Origin: Streptomyces sp. CMB-StM0423
GTDB taxonomy: Bacteria > Actinomycetota > Actinomycetes > Streptomycetales > Streptomycetaceae
DNA: 64,000 nucleotides
Direction of reading: 5' to 3'
Assembly (NCBI RefSeq): GCF_002847285.1
Contig: NZ_CP025407.1
Location: 4,558,501-4,622,500, forward strand
This document shows, piece by piece, positions 26,082-37,053 of this stretch. The notes beneath the pieces were generated by a model, which did no database searches, was not told where the DNA came from, and saw only the letters and a list, made by a program, of their open reading frames with translations. Each line of letters begins with the position of its first letter. The first letter of the stretch is position 1. The position numbers were made by a program, and so were the translations under genes.

Positions 26082-26233
26082 GAGTGTGTCACCGATGCGA
26101 CGGACAATGACCCCAAGGCGTCGTGCACGCCCGGGGGTAAGTGATTGAATGCCATGGCGGATGCCGATCCGTCTCCGGCCGGACGGCGGGGGACGCCCGG
26201 GGCAGCCGCTCGCTGAAAGGTGCTGGAGGATCC

Positions 26234-26575
26234 GTGGACCTGTCCCTGTCGACTCGTACCGTGGGCGACCGCACGGTCGTCGAAGTCGGTGGCGAGATTG
26301 ATGTGTATACCGCCCCCAAGCTGCGTGAGCAGTTGGTCGAGCTGGTCAACGACGGCAGCTACCACCTGGTCGTCGACATGGAGCGCGTCGACTTCCTCGA
26401 CTCCACCGGCCTGGGTGTCCTCGTCGGCGGACTGAAGCGGGTCCGGGCCCACGAGGGCTCGCTGCGCCTTGTCTGCAACCAGGAGCGCATTCTGAAGATC
26501 TTCCGTATCACGGGCCTGACCAAGGTGTTCCCCATCCACACCTCGGTCGACGAAGCCGTCGCCGCGAAGGACTGA
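26234..26575 (+). CDS. bldG: Anti-sigma factor antagonist BldG
   Basis: This STAS-domain anti-anti-sigma factor is required for aerial mycelium and antibiotic production in Streptomyces. The 113-aa length and sequence correspond closely to S. coelicolor BldG. DSTGLGVLVGG carries the phosphorylatable Ser57. Unphosphorylated BldG binds partner anti-sigma kinases and releases sigma factors. The GTG at 26234 follows GGAGG and gives the known length; the frame opens further upstream without a ribosome site. The anti-sigma gene 119 nt downstream is the usual partner. Confidence 0.97.
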   Translation: MDLSLSTRTVGDRTVVEVGGEIDVYTAPKLREQLVELVNDGSYHLVVDMERVDFLDSTGLGVLVGGLKRVRAHEGSLRLVCNQERILKIFRITGLTKVFPIHTSVDEAVAAKD

Positions 26576-26694
26576 CTCAGGACGCCATACAGGCGGAGGG
26601 ACCGGGCCGCGCGCCGGGTCCCTCCGCGGTTGGCTCCGGTACGGATGCATCCCGTGGCGTACGGGATGGCGTGGGATGACGTGAAGGGGATGGC

Positions 26695-27171
26695 ATGCCC
26701 ACCGTTGAATTGCGCTTCAGTGCCCTTCCCGAGCACGTCCGCACGGCCCGCCTGGTGGCGGCCGCGGTCGCGCGCCGGGCGGGTGTGGACGAGGCGGTGC
26801 TCGACGAGGTGCGCCTCGCCGTGGGCGAAGCCTGCCTGCGCGCCGTGGGGCTGCACCAGCACAACGGGCTCTCGGGTCCGGTGCGGGTGGTGCTCACCGA
26901 GGAGGAGAAGAAGTTCTCCATCGAGGTCGGCGACGACGCGCCGACCGTTCCCGGCCACGTGCCCGCCGCCCGCAGCACCGCCGAGACCCACCCCGACCCG
27001 GACGGCGACGGGAACGCGAGCGGCCCGGGCGGCGACGAGTCGGACATAGACGACGAGATGGGTCTCGCGGTCATCAGCGGGCTGGTCGACGACGTCGAAG
27101 TCACCGCGGGCGAGTCCGGCGGCACGATCCGGATGAGCTGGCCGGCCGCCCCCGCGGCAGCGGGCTCCTGA
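26695..27171 (+). CDS. Anti-sigma regulatory kinase (RsbW/SpoIIAB-like), BldG partner
   Basis: The 158-aa HATPase_c_2 protein has an N-box-like helix DEVRLAVGEACLRAV (37-51), G1-like EVGDDAPT and G2-like DEMGLAVISGLVDDVEV. An acidic low-complexity loop (about 98-119) separates the boxes. In S. coelicolor the equivalent gene (SCO3548) encodes an anti-sigma factor shown to interact with BldG. It probably phosphorylates BldG on Ser57 and holds one or more sigma factors. No sigma gene is linked. Two CGTACGG-based hairpins directly follow the stop. Confidence 0.85.
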   Translation: MPTVELRFSALPEHVRTARLVAAAVARRAGVDEAVLDEVRLAVGEACLRAVGLHQHNGLSGPVRVVLTEEEKKFSIEVGDDAPTVPGHVPAARSTAETHPDPDGDGNASGPGGDESDIDDEMGLAVISGLVDDVEVTAGESGGTIRMSWPAAPAAAGS

Positions 27172-27174
27172 CGC

Positions 27175-27201
27175 CCGTACGGCCCTCTGCGGGCCGTACG
27201 G
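27175..27201 (+). terminator. Terminator of the bldG operon
   Basis: An 11-bp stem CCGTACGGCCC / GGGCCGTACGG with a 5-nt loop begins four nucleotides after the anti-sigma stop codon. Confidence 0.7.
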
Positions 27202-27213
27202 CGGTTCCTCGTC

Positions 27214-27240
27214 CCGTACGGGGCCCTGATCCCCGTACGG
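27214..27240. repeat. Second CGTACGG hairpin
   Basis: CCGTACGGGG (27214-27223) and CCCCGTACGG (27231-27240) form a 10-bp stem. With the first hairpin and further CGTACGG copies downstream to about 27317 this forms a cluster of near-identical words. Confidence 0.6.
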
Positions 27241-27803
27241 CCGCCCTGAGGCGCGTACGGCGCGCTGAGGCCCCTACGCCGGCCTGAGGCCCACGGCTGT
27301 CCGGGGGCGTACGGCAGAACCGGCCCACCCGCGCGCGGCACGCCCGCCCGTACCCCCGCACCCGGCCCCCACGCGCCCCCGGGCCCGTACGGCAAACCCC
27401 TGCCACCTTGCGGCTTCCCCCGCCCGGTGCCGATCAACTCCGGCCAACCGCCGCGCCGCCCGCCCCCCGGCCCTCCCCCAACCCACCCCTTGACCCGGGC
27501 ATTTCAAGATCAAGGAGCTTCTGATCAGCGCTTTCTCCGGGCCCGGAGATCATTTTCCCGGCATTGCCCCGCCGTTCCCGCATCCCTCTTTCGAGCGAAT
27601 TGACAGACGCTCGTCACCGCATTGATCGTCGTCGGAGCCGAATTCCCCCGGGGACGCTCTGTTTTGATCTAGTTCCGCTCCCTACAATCCGTCCACAACT
27701 TGCAGCTCAGGACGCCTGAGCGCTGCGGCCGCCCAAACCCCGACCGCCCATACCCGCAGTCGGGGCTGCCGCGCGCCCATGTGCCGTACGTCAAGGAGGA
27801 CGA
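27241..27803. other. Long untranslated region and promoter region of hppA
   Basis: No gene is supported here. The first ~80 bp contain more CGTACGG copies. From about 27500 the DNA is relatively AT-rich. TTGACA at 27599-27604 lacks a good partner -10, whereas TACAAT at 27683-27688 is a near-consensus -10. That would give hppA a leader of over 100 nt, ending in AAGGAGG before the ATG. I saw no known riboswitch fold. Confidence 0.55.
27683..27688 (+). promoter_or_regulatory. Likely -10 of hppA promoter
   Basis: TACAAT is one mismatch from the TATAAT consensus and lies in the AT-rich part of the hppA upstream region. The -35 (near TGTTTT, 27659-27664) is weak. Confidence 0.45.
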
Positions 27804-30206
27804 ATGGCGGGGCATTTCACCCCACTACAGCAGGACCACCTACTGGCCGTGGAACTCACCAGCGGCAACCGGGCCATCGTGGCGATCATCGCCGTGGTCG
27901 CGCTTGCCGCACTCGCGGTCGCCGTGGTCTTGCTCCGTCAGGTACTCGCCGCCGGCGAGGGCACAGACAATATGAAGAAGATCGCGGCGGCGGTACAGGA
28001 AGGTGCGAACGCCTATCTGGCCCGCCAGTTGCGCACCATCGCCATCTTCGCGGCCGTGGTGTTCTTCCTGCTCTTCCTGTTGCCCGCGGACGACTGGTCG
28101 GAGCGGGCGGGACGCTCGATCTTCTTCCTGGTCGGTGCCGCATTCTCGGCCGCGACCGGGTACATCGGCATGTGGCTCGCGGTCCGCAGCAACGTGCGCG
28201 TGGCAGCCGCCGCGCGCGCCGCCACTCCGCGCGAGGGCGAGCCCGCCAAGGACCTCACCGCGGTGAGCCACGAGGCGACCAAGCTCGCGTTCCGCACCGG
28301 CGGCGTCGTCGGCATGTTCACCGTCGGCCTCGGCCTGCTCGGCGCGTGCAGCGTCGTGCTCGTCTACGCGGCCGACGCGCCCAAGGTGCTGGAGGGCTTT
28401 GGCCTCGGCGCCGCGCTGATCGCGATGTTCATGCGTGTCGGCGGCGGCATCTTCACCAAGGCCGCGGACGTCGGCGCCGACCTCGTCGGCAAGGTCGAGC
28501 AGGGCATCCCCGAGGACGACCCGCGCAACGCCGCCACCATCGCCGACAACGTCGGCGACAACGTCGGCGACTGCGCCGGCATGGCGGCCGACCTCTTCGA
28601 GTCGTACGCCGTCACCCTGGTCGCCGCGCTCATCCTGGGCAAGGTCGCCCTCGGTGACGCCGGTCTCGCCTTCCCGCTGATCGTTCCGGCGATCGGCGTG
28701 GTCACCGCCATGATCGGCGTCTTCGTCGTGGCGCCCAAGGCCAGCGACCGCAGCGGCATGACCGCCATCAACCGCGGCTTCTTCATCTCCGCGGTGATCT
28801 CCCTGGTGATGGTGGCCATCGCCGTCTTCGCGTACCTGCCCTCGTCGTACACGGACCTCGACGGCGTCGGCGCCGGCATCGCCGAGCACGACGGCAACCC
28901 GCAGGTGCTCGCGCTCGTCGCGGTCGCCATCGGCATCGTGCTCGCGGCGGTCATCCAGCAGCTCACCGGCTACTTCACCGAGACCAACCGCCGTCCCGTA
29001 CGGGACATCGGCAAGACCTCGCTGACCGGCCCGGCCACGGTGGTGCTCGCCGGCATCTCCATCGGCCTGGAGTCCGCCGTCTACACCGCGGTCCTCATCG
29101 GTCTCAGCGTCTACGGCGCGTTCCTGCTCGGCGGTACGTCCATCATGCTGGCGCTCTTCGCGGTGGCCCTGGCCGGCACCGGCCTGCTGACCACCGTCGG
29201 CGTCATCGTCGCGATGGACACCTTCGGCCCGGTCTCCGACAACGCCCAGGGCATCGCCGAGATGTCCGGCGACGTCGAGGGCGACGGCGCCCAGGTCCTC
29301 ACCAACCTGGACGCGGTCGGCAACACCACCAAGGCCATCACCAAGGGCATCGCCATCGCCACCGCGGTCCTCGCGGCGGCGGCGCTCTTCGGCTCGTACC
29401 GCGACGCGGTCAACGAGGCGGTGTCGGAGGCGACGAACGTCGGCAACCCGCTGGCCCTCAGCCTGGACATCGGGCAGCCGAACAACCTCGTCGGCCTCAT
29501 CCTCGGTGCCGCGGTCGTCTTCCTCTTCTCCGGTCTGGCGATCAACGCCGTCTCCCGCTCCGCGGGCGCGGTGGTCTTCGAGGTGCGCCGGCAGTTCCGC
29601 GAGCACCCGGGGATCATGGACTACTCGGAGGAGCCGGAGTACGGCAAGGTCGTCGACATCTGCACCCGGGACGCGCTGCGCGAGCTGCGTACGCCCGGTC
29701 TGCTCGCCGTCATGGCGCCGATCGCGGTCGGCTTCACGTTCGGCGTCGGCGCGCTGGCCTCGTTCCTCGCCGGTGCCATCGGCGCGGGCGTGCTGATGGC
29801 GGTCTTCCTGGCCAACTCGGGCGGCGCCTGGGACAACGCCAAGAAGCTCGTCGAGGACGGCCACCACGGCGGCAAGGGCAGTGAGGCCCACGCCGCCACG
29901 GTGATCGGCGACACGGTCGGTGACCCGTTCAAGGACACCGCGGGCCCGGCGATCAACCCGCTGCTGAAGGTGATGAACCTGGTGGCGCTGCTGATCGCGC
30001 CGGCGGTGGTGAAGTTCTCGTACGGTGACGACGCCAACCTCGGGGTACGGGCTGTCATCGCGATCGCGGCCATCGGGATCATCGCCGGTGCCGTGTACAT
30101 CTCCAAGCGCCGCGGCATCGCGGTCGGTGACGAGGAGTCGGAGACCACGGCGCCCACCGGCCCGTCGCCGACGTCGTCGACCGATCCGGCGGTGGTCAAC
30201 GGCTGA
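27804..30206 (+). CDS. hppA: Membrane-bound proton-translocating pyrophosphatase, K+-independent type
   Basis: It hydrolyses pyrophosphate and pumps H+ across the cytoplasmic membrane. The 800-aa protein has about 16 membrane helices. The substrate-binding signatures are present: DVGADLVGKVE, DNVGDNVGD and GDTVGDPFKDTAGP. GNTTKAITKG places Lys510 where K+-independent pyrophosphatases have lysine; K+-dependent ones have Ala. The start ATG follows a perfect AAGGAGG. The C-terminal ~25 residues are a Ser/Thr/Pro tail. It is monocistronic: a long leader precedes it and a 22-bp terminator follows. Confidence 0.98.
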   Translation: MAGHFTPLQQDHLLAVELTSGNRAIVAIIAVVALAALAVAVVLLRQVLAAGEGTDNMKKIAAAVQEGANAYLARQLRTIAIFAAVVFFLLFLLPADDWSERAGRSIFFLVGAAFSAATGYIGMWLAVRSNVRVAAAARAATPREGEPAKDLTAVSHEATKLAFRTGGVVGMFTVGLGLLGACSVVLVYAADAPKVLEGFGLGAALIAMFMRVGGGIFTKAADVGADLVGKVEQGIPEDDPRNAATIADNVGDNVGDCAGMAADLFESYAVTLVAALILGKVALGDAGLAFPLIVPAIGVVTAMIGVFVVAPKASDRSGMTAINRGFFISAVISLVMVAIAVFAYLPSSYTDLDGVGAGIAEHDGNPQVLALVAVAIGIVLAAVIQQLTGYFTETNRRPVRDIGKTSLTGPATVVLAGISIGLESAVYTAVLIGLSVYGAFLLGGTSIMLALFAVALAGTGLLTTVGVIVAMDTFGPVSDNAQGIAEMSGDVEGDGAQVLTNLDAVGNTTKAITKGIAIATAVLAAAALFGSYRDAVNEAVSEATNVGNPLALSLDIGQPNNLVGLILGAAVVFLFSGLAINAVSRSAGAVVFEVRRQFREHPGIMDYSEEPEYGKVVDICTRDALRELRTPGLLAVMAPIAVGFTFGVGALASFLAGAIGAGVLMAVFLANSGGAWDNAKKLVEDGHHGGKGSEAHAATVIGDTVGDPFKDTAGPAINPLLKVMNLVALLIAPAVVKFSYGDDANLGVRAVIAIAAIGIIAGAVYISKRRGIAVGDEESETTAPTGPSPTSSTDPAVVNG

Positions 30207-30220
30207 GACCGGGCCACGGC

Positions 30221-30273
30221 ACCACACCCCGCCGGCCGGGAGGCGACACAGCTCCCGGCCGGCGGGGTGTGGT
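30221..30273 (+). terminator. Strong intrinsic terminator of hppA
   Basis: A 22-bp perfect stem (left arm 30221-30242 beginning ACCACACCCC, right arm 30252-30273 ending GGGGTGTGGT) encloses a 9-nt loop, 14 nt after the stop codon. Confidence 0.93.
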
Positions 30274-30431
30274 GGTTCTCGGCGGGGCCGCTGTTACTCC
30301 TGTGACTGCGGTGATCTGCTGTGGCAGTTGTGGCAAATGGTGCACGACGCGGCGTGCGGCCCCGGCGATTCGTCGTACCGGCGGGGTGCCGGTGTATGTT
30401 CCGGGTGTCTCAGTCTCGAAGGGATGATCCG

Positions 30432-30995
30432 GTGAACAAGAAGCTTGCCGCCGCCCTGGCCGGTGCCGCCGTCACGCTGCTCGCGGCGACCGGCTGCAGC
30501 GATGACAACGGGGCGGAGGTCCAGAAGTGGGCGGGCTCCCTCTGCGACCGGATCCAGCCGGAGCTGCAGAAGCGGGACCAGGCCAACCTCGCCATCGGCG
30601 AGGCGACGACCGAGAAGGACCCCCGGAAGGTGCAGGAGGCGGACGCCCAGGCGTTCGGCGAGATCTCCGAGGCGTACACGGCGATGAGCAAGGCCGTGAA
30701 CAAGGTGGGCGCGCCGCCGGTCGACGACGGCAAGAACACCCACGGCGGTGCCGTGACCGAGCTGCAGCAGGTGGCCTCGGCGTACGCGGACCTGCAGAAG
30801 CAGGTGGAGGACCTGGACGTCAAGGACCAGGCGGCGTTCGCGGAGGGCCTGCGCGAGCTGGCGGGCGAGGCCGACAAGATCAGCAAGAGCGGCGACCAGG
30901 CGCTGAACAAGCTGCAGGCGGGCGAGGTCGGCCAGGCGCTGGCCGAGCAGGAGGGCTGCCAGAAGTCGAAGGCCAAGCCGTCGCAGAAGGCGTAG
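30432..30995 (+). CDS. Small secreted lipoprotein of unknown function
   Basis: The 187-aa product has a lysine-rich start (MNKKLAAALAGAAVTLLAATGCS), with lipobox ATGC and Cys22 as the lipidation site; I split the signal as MNKKLAAALAG then AAVTLLAATGCS. The mature part is helical, Glu/Gln/Lys-rich, with heptad-like stretches (LQQVASAYADLQKQVEDL). A Cys pair (Cys38 and a Cys near 178) may form a disulfide. The GTG at 30432 makes the signal peptide start properly; the longer frame from 30321 would bury it. No enzymatic motif is visible. Homologues next to the methyltransferase gene are known only as lipoproteins. Confidence 0.8.
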   Translation: MNKKLAAALAGAAVTLLAATGCSDDNGAEVQKWAGSLCDRIQPELQKRDQANLAIGEATTEKDPRKVQEADAQAFGEISEAYTAMSKAVNKVGAPPVDDGKNTHGGAVTELQQVASAYADLQKQVEDLDVKDQAAFAEGLRELAGEADKISKSGDQALNKLQAGEVGQALAEQEGCQKSKAKPSQKA

Positions 30996-31041
30996 GGGCA
31001 CGCGGCGGGCTGGTCGGCGGGGCGGCCGCGGCGGCAGCACA

Positions 31042-32610
31042 ATGGTGCCCGTGAGCGCGACCGACGATCTTCCCCTCCCCGACTTCCCCTTCCCCGACGG
31101 CGCCGCCGAGCTGCGCGCGGCGCTGCTCGCGGCGGGCTTCACCGCCGACGGCCTGCTGGACCTCCTGGGCGCCCCCGCGTACGCGGCCCTCGCGCGCAGC
31201 GAGACCGTCCCCGCCGAGCGGGCGACCCGGTGGCCGCCCGGCGGGACGCCGCCGGCGCTCGCCACCCTGACCCGGCTCTTCCTCCTCCAGCACGCCGTCC
31301 CCCGGGCGCACGCCGAGGCGGTGCTGCCGCTGGCCGCGTGCCTCACGGACGGCTGGGTGCGGGAGGACGGCGAGGCGGTACGGGCCGTGGTCGACGTCCG
31401 GCCGTACAGCGGCCCCGAGGGACAGGACTGGTGGATCGTCTCGGATCTGGGCTGCGCGGTGGGGGGTGCCGCCGGGGCACGGCGGGCCGGTGCGTACGGA
31501 ACCGGGCCACCCGGTGCGTCCGGCGCGGATCTCGTCCTCGGCGTCGGCGGCGCCTCCACGACGCTCGCCGGGCTCACCGTGCCGCTCGACGGCGGGCGCG
31601 TACTCGACCTCGGCACCGGCTCGGGGATCCAGGCGCTGCACGCCGGCGCCCGCGCCGACGCCGTCACCGCCACCGACGTCAACCCCCGCGCCCTCGACTG
31701 CGCCCGGCTCACGCTCGCCCTCTCCGGCGCGCCCACCGCGGACCTGCGGGCCGGGTCGCTCTTCGAGCCGGTGGCCGGCGAGCGGTACGACCTGATCGTC
31801 TCCAACCCGCCGTTCGTCATCTCGCCCGCCGCCCGGCTGACCTACCGCGACGGCGGCATGGCCGGCGACGAGCTCTGCCGCACGCTGGTCGCCGGAGCCG
31901 CGGGACACCTCGCCGAGGGCGGCTACTGCCAGCTCCTCGCCAACTGGCAGCACGTCGAGGACGAGGACTGGCGCGAGCGCGTCGCGGGCTGGGTGCCGCC
32001 CGGCTGCGACGCGTGGATCGTGCAGCGGGAGGTGCAGGACGTCACGCAGTACGCCGAGCTGTGGCTGCGCGACGCGGGCGACCACGCCGACCCCGCGGCG
32101 TACGCCGCCCGCTACGACGACTGGCTCGACGCCTTCGCCGCCACCCGCACCCGCGCGGTCGGCTTCGGCTGGATCACCCTGCGCCGTACGGACGCGGCGG
32201 AACCCGCGGTCACCGTCGAGGACTGGCCGCACGCCGTCGAACAGCCGCTCGGCGCGGCCGTGGTGGAGCACTTCGCGCGGCAGGACTTCCTGCGCCGTAC
32301 GGACGACGCGGCGCTGCTCGCGACGACGTTCCGGCTCGCGGACGACGTGGTGCAGGAGCAGGTGGGCCGACCGGGTGAGGAGGACCCGGAGCACGTGGTG
32401 CTGCGCCGGGAGCTGGGGATGCGGCGGGCGACGCGGGTGGACACGGTCTCCGCGGGCTTCGCCGGCGCGTGCGACGGGACGCTGCCCGCGGGGGTCATCC
32501 TGGACGCCATCGCGCAGGTGCTGGCGGCGGACCCGGCGGCGCTGCGGGAGCGTACGCCGGAGATGATCAGGCTGCTGGTGGAGCAGGGGTTCCTGGCCCC
32601 GGCGGGCTGA
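31042..32610 (+). CDS. SAM-dependent methyltransferase (NPPF type)
   Basis: The 522-aa cytoplasmic enzyme has a Rossmann methyltransferase domain in its middle: motif I VLDLGTGSGIQAL (about 187-199), the acidic end of strand 2 in TATDVNPRALD, and the catalytic NPPF (about 255-258). NPP[YF] indicates methylation of an exocyclic amino group or Gln, as in PrmC or RsmC-type enzymes. The N-terminal ~170 residues (DUF7059-like in Streptomyces) and the C-terminal ~200 are family-specific, and the substrate is unknown. The ATG at 31042 has no clear ribosome site; GTG at 31051 is an alternative. Confidence 0.85.
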   Translation: MVPVSATDDLPLPDFPFPDGAAELRAALLAAGFTADGLLDLLGAPAYAALARSETVPAERATRWPPGGTPPALATLTRLFLLQHAVPRAHAEAVLPLAACLTDGWVREDGEAVRAVVDVRPYSGPEGQDWWIVSDLGCAVGGAAGARRAGAYGTGPPGASGADLVLGVGGASTTLAGLTVPLDGGRVLDLGTGSGIQALHAGARADAVTATDVNPRALDCARLTLALSGAPTADLRAGSLFEPVAGERYDLIVSNPPFVISPAARLTYRDGGMAGDELCRTLVAGAAGHLAEGGYCQLLANWQHVEDEDWRERVAGWVPPGCDAWIVQREVQDVTQYAELWLRDAGDHADPAAYAARYDDWLDAFAATRTRAVGFGWITLRRTDAAEPAVTVEDWPHAVEQPLGAAVVEHFARQDFLRRTDDAALLATTFRLADDVVQEQVGRPGEEDPEHVVLRRELGMRRATRVDTVSAGFAGACDGTLPAGVILDAIAQVLAADPAALRERTPEMIRLLVEQGFLAPAG

Positions 32611-32643
32611 GTCCTGGCGGACCCGGCCCGCGCCGGGGCGGGG

Positions 32644-33189
32644 TCACGCCACGTTCCGCACCACGGCCCACACCACCGCCACGCCCAGCACCGCCGCCGT
32701 GCCGAGCCGCCCGAAGGACGGCCGCCAGCGGCGCCCGCGCAGGCCCTCGTACAGCCAGCGGCCGTAGAGCACCGCCGCGAACGGCAGGCCGAGCAGCAGC
32801 ATCAGGGCGTTGCTGTGGAAGGCGGAGCCGAGGTCGCCGTGGAGGAGGTCGTACGCCATGCGGGTAGCGCCGCAGGCGGGACAGTCCAGTCCTGTGGCCC
32901 AGTTGAACGGGCAGCGGGGCAGCCAGTGCCCCGGCTCGTGGGGGTTCGTGCCGTAGAGGTACGCCGCGCCCGCGGCCCCCGCCGCCGCCAGTGCGAGCGG
33001 TGCGGTGGCCGGCCGGCGCAGCAGGCGCCGTACGCGCGCCGCGCCCCTGCGCCGTACGCCCTCCGCCGGCCGCGGGGGTGCGGTACCCGCCGTCTCCGGT
33101 CGCGGGGAAACGGGAGGCGGCGGGTCCGGGTGCCCAGGGGGCGCCGGAGGGCTGTCGGCGTCAGGAGCGGAGGACGCGGCCCTTGGCAT
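32644..33189 (-). CDS. DUF2752 membrane protein
   Basis: The 181-aa protein has a Pro-rich cytoplasmic N-tail (1-50) and three hydrophobic helices (about 64-80, 127-143, 162-178). The DUF2752 signature is CPFNWATGLDCPACGATRMAY (93-113; CPFNWATG then LDCPACGATR), with three cysteines that may bind metal or form disulfides. The function is unknown. The start lies inside the end of the upstream TM2 gene (29-bp overlap), so the two are co-transcribed and probably work in the same membrane. Confidence 0.85.
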   Translation of the reverse strand: MPRAASSAPDADSPPAPPGHPDPPPPVSPRPETAGTAPPRPAEGVRRRGAARVRRLLRRPATAPLALAAAGAAGAAYLYGTNPHEPGHWLPRCPFNWATGLDCPACGATRMAYDLLHGDLGSAFHSNALMLLLGLPFAAVLYGRWLYEGLRGRRWRPSFGRLGTAAVLGVAVVWAVVRNVA

Positions 33190-33637
33190 CGGTCTTGTCG
33201 TCGCTGACGAGGATCATGATGCCGTCGATGAGGGCCCAGATGCCCACGCCGCCGCAGGTGAGGAGCTGGGCGATGGCCATGCCGGTGTGCCCGGTGTAGA
33301 AGCGGCCGATGCCCAGCGTGCCGATGAAGAGCTGCAGCACGCCCGCGACGATCTTGGACTTGTCCGAGTACGGACGGCCGTGCGGGTCGTAGCCGTACGG
33401 AGCGTTCGGGTCGTAGCCCGCCGCGGCGGCCGGGGCCTGCGGGAGACCGCCGGGCTGACCACCCGGGTAGCCGTACCCCGGCTGCTGGCCTGCCTGCTGC
33501 GCGTACGGGTTCTGGTTCGGGTCCTGCTGGCCGTACTGCGGATAGCCGTATCCCGGCTGGGGCTGCTGCCCCGGCTGCCCGGGCTGGCCCGGCTGTCCGG
33601 GCTGCTGGCCATAAGGATTCTGATACGGATCGGACAC
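33161..33637 (-). CDS. TM2-domain membrane protein with QPG-rich tail
   Basis: The 158-aa protein has an N-terminal ~90 residues of Gln/Pro/Gly/Tyr repeats (PGQPGQPGQPGQQPQPGYGY), a disordered cytoplasmic tail. A TM2 domain follows: two membrane helices with the short polar turn GRFYTGHTGMAIAQLL between them and a DGIMIL end. The GTG start at 33637 (VSDPYQNPYG) follows GGGGGG; a longer frame to 33718 lacks support. The function is unknown. It overlaps the DUF2752 gene. Confidence 0.82.
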   Translation of the reverse strand: MSDPYQNPYGQQPGQPGQPGQPGQQPQPGYGYPQYGQQDPNQNPYAQQAGQQPGYGYPGGQPGGLPQAPAAAAGYDPNAPYGYDPHGRPYSDKSKIVAGVLQLFIGTLGIGRFYTGHTGMAIAQLLTCGGVGIWALIDGIMILVSDDKTDAKGRVLRS

Positions 33638-34023
33638 TGGTACGTCCCCCCGGTCGGATGTCTGAAGTGGTGGGCTCCGAACGGGCCTCGCGGCGCGGTC
33701 GGACGCCCATACTCCCATCCGTAGTACTGGCTGCTGTCAAGGGGCTGTGCGATACAGGCCACCACGACCGGAATGTGCCCTGTGCGGGAGCTAGGCGGCT
33801 TGTCGGGTTACCGTTCGAGTGGCGCCCCGGGTTTTAGCCGCTTGACACGGGGGCGGGTTGTACCGTCACACTCCGCAGCAACGCCCAGCACAGCGACGTA
33901 CGACCCGCACAGCCGTCCACAAGAGGTCCCACAAGGCCCACCGATAACGACCACCGGCAAGATCGCCGCGAATCCCCCCACCAGATCGCTGCCAGCTTCC
34001 GACCGGAGAAGAGAGAGCCGAAG
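33638..34023. other. Divergent promoter region of TM2 gene and topA
   Basis: No gene is visible. TTGACA at 33842-33847 is a consensus -35 pointing toward topA, with only a weak -10 (around GTCACA, 33865-33870). The last ~150 bp form a leader with purine-rich GAGAAGAGAGAG ending at the TTG start of topA. Confidence 0.5.
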
Positions 34024-36939
<2,916 letters not shown>

Positions 36940-36966
36940 CGCCCGGCGGGGGGCGGAGGCCGCGGA

Positions 36967-36993
36967 TTGTCCACAACCGGCCGGTAATCCACA
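36967..36993 (+). other. DnaA-box pair in topA-tmk intergenic region
   Basis: TTGTCCACA (36967-36975) is the Streptomyces DnaA-box consensus. TAATCCACA (36985-36993) is a second, weaker match in the same orientation 9 bp later. Confidence 0.5.
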
Positions 36994-37041
36994 GAACCGG
37001 GCAAGTGTTCGTGCGGAGCTCGCCGGTCCGGCCCGTCCCGC

Positions 37042-37047
37042 TAGGCT
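37042..37047 (+). promoter_or_regulatory. -10 box for leaderless tmk transcript
   Basis: TAGGCT lies six bases before the ATG at 37054 without a ribosome site, as in nth. Confidence 0.45.
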
Positions 37048-37053
37048 GACCGC

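Noticed and set aside
27840..30227. 795-aa open frame antisense to hppA, and similar long antisense frames over acsA, topA, tmk and ssd
   Set aside because: These arise because high-GC third positions suppress stops on the other strand. They have His/Arg/Asp-rich composition, no ribosome sites and no domains.
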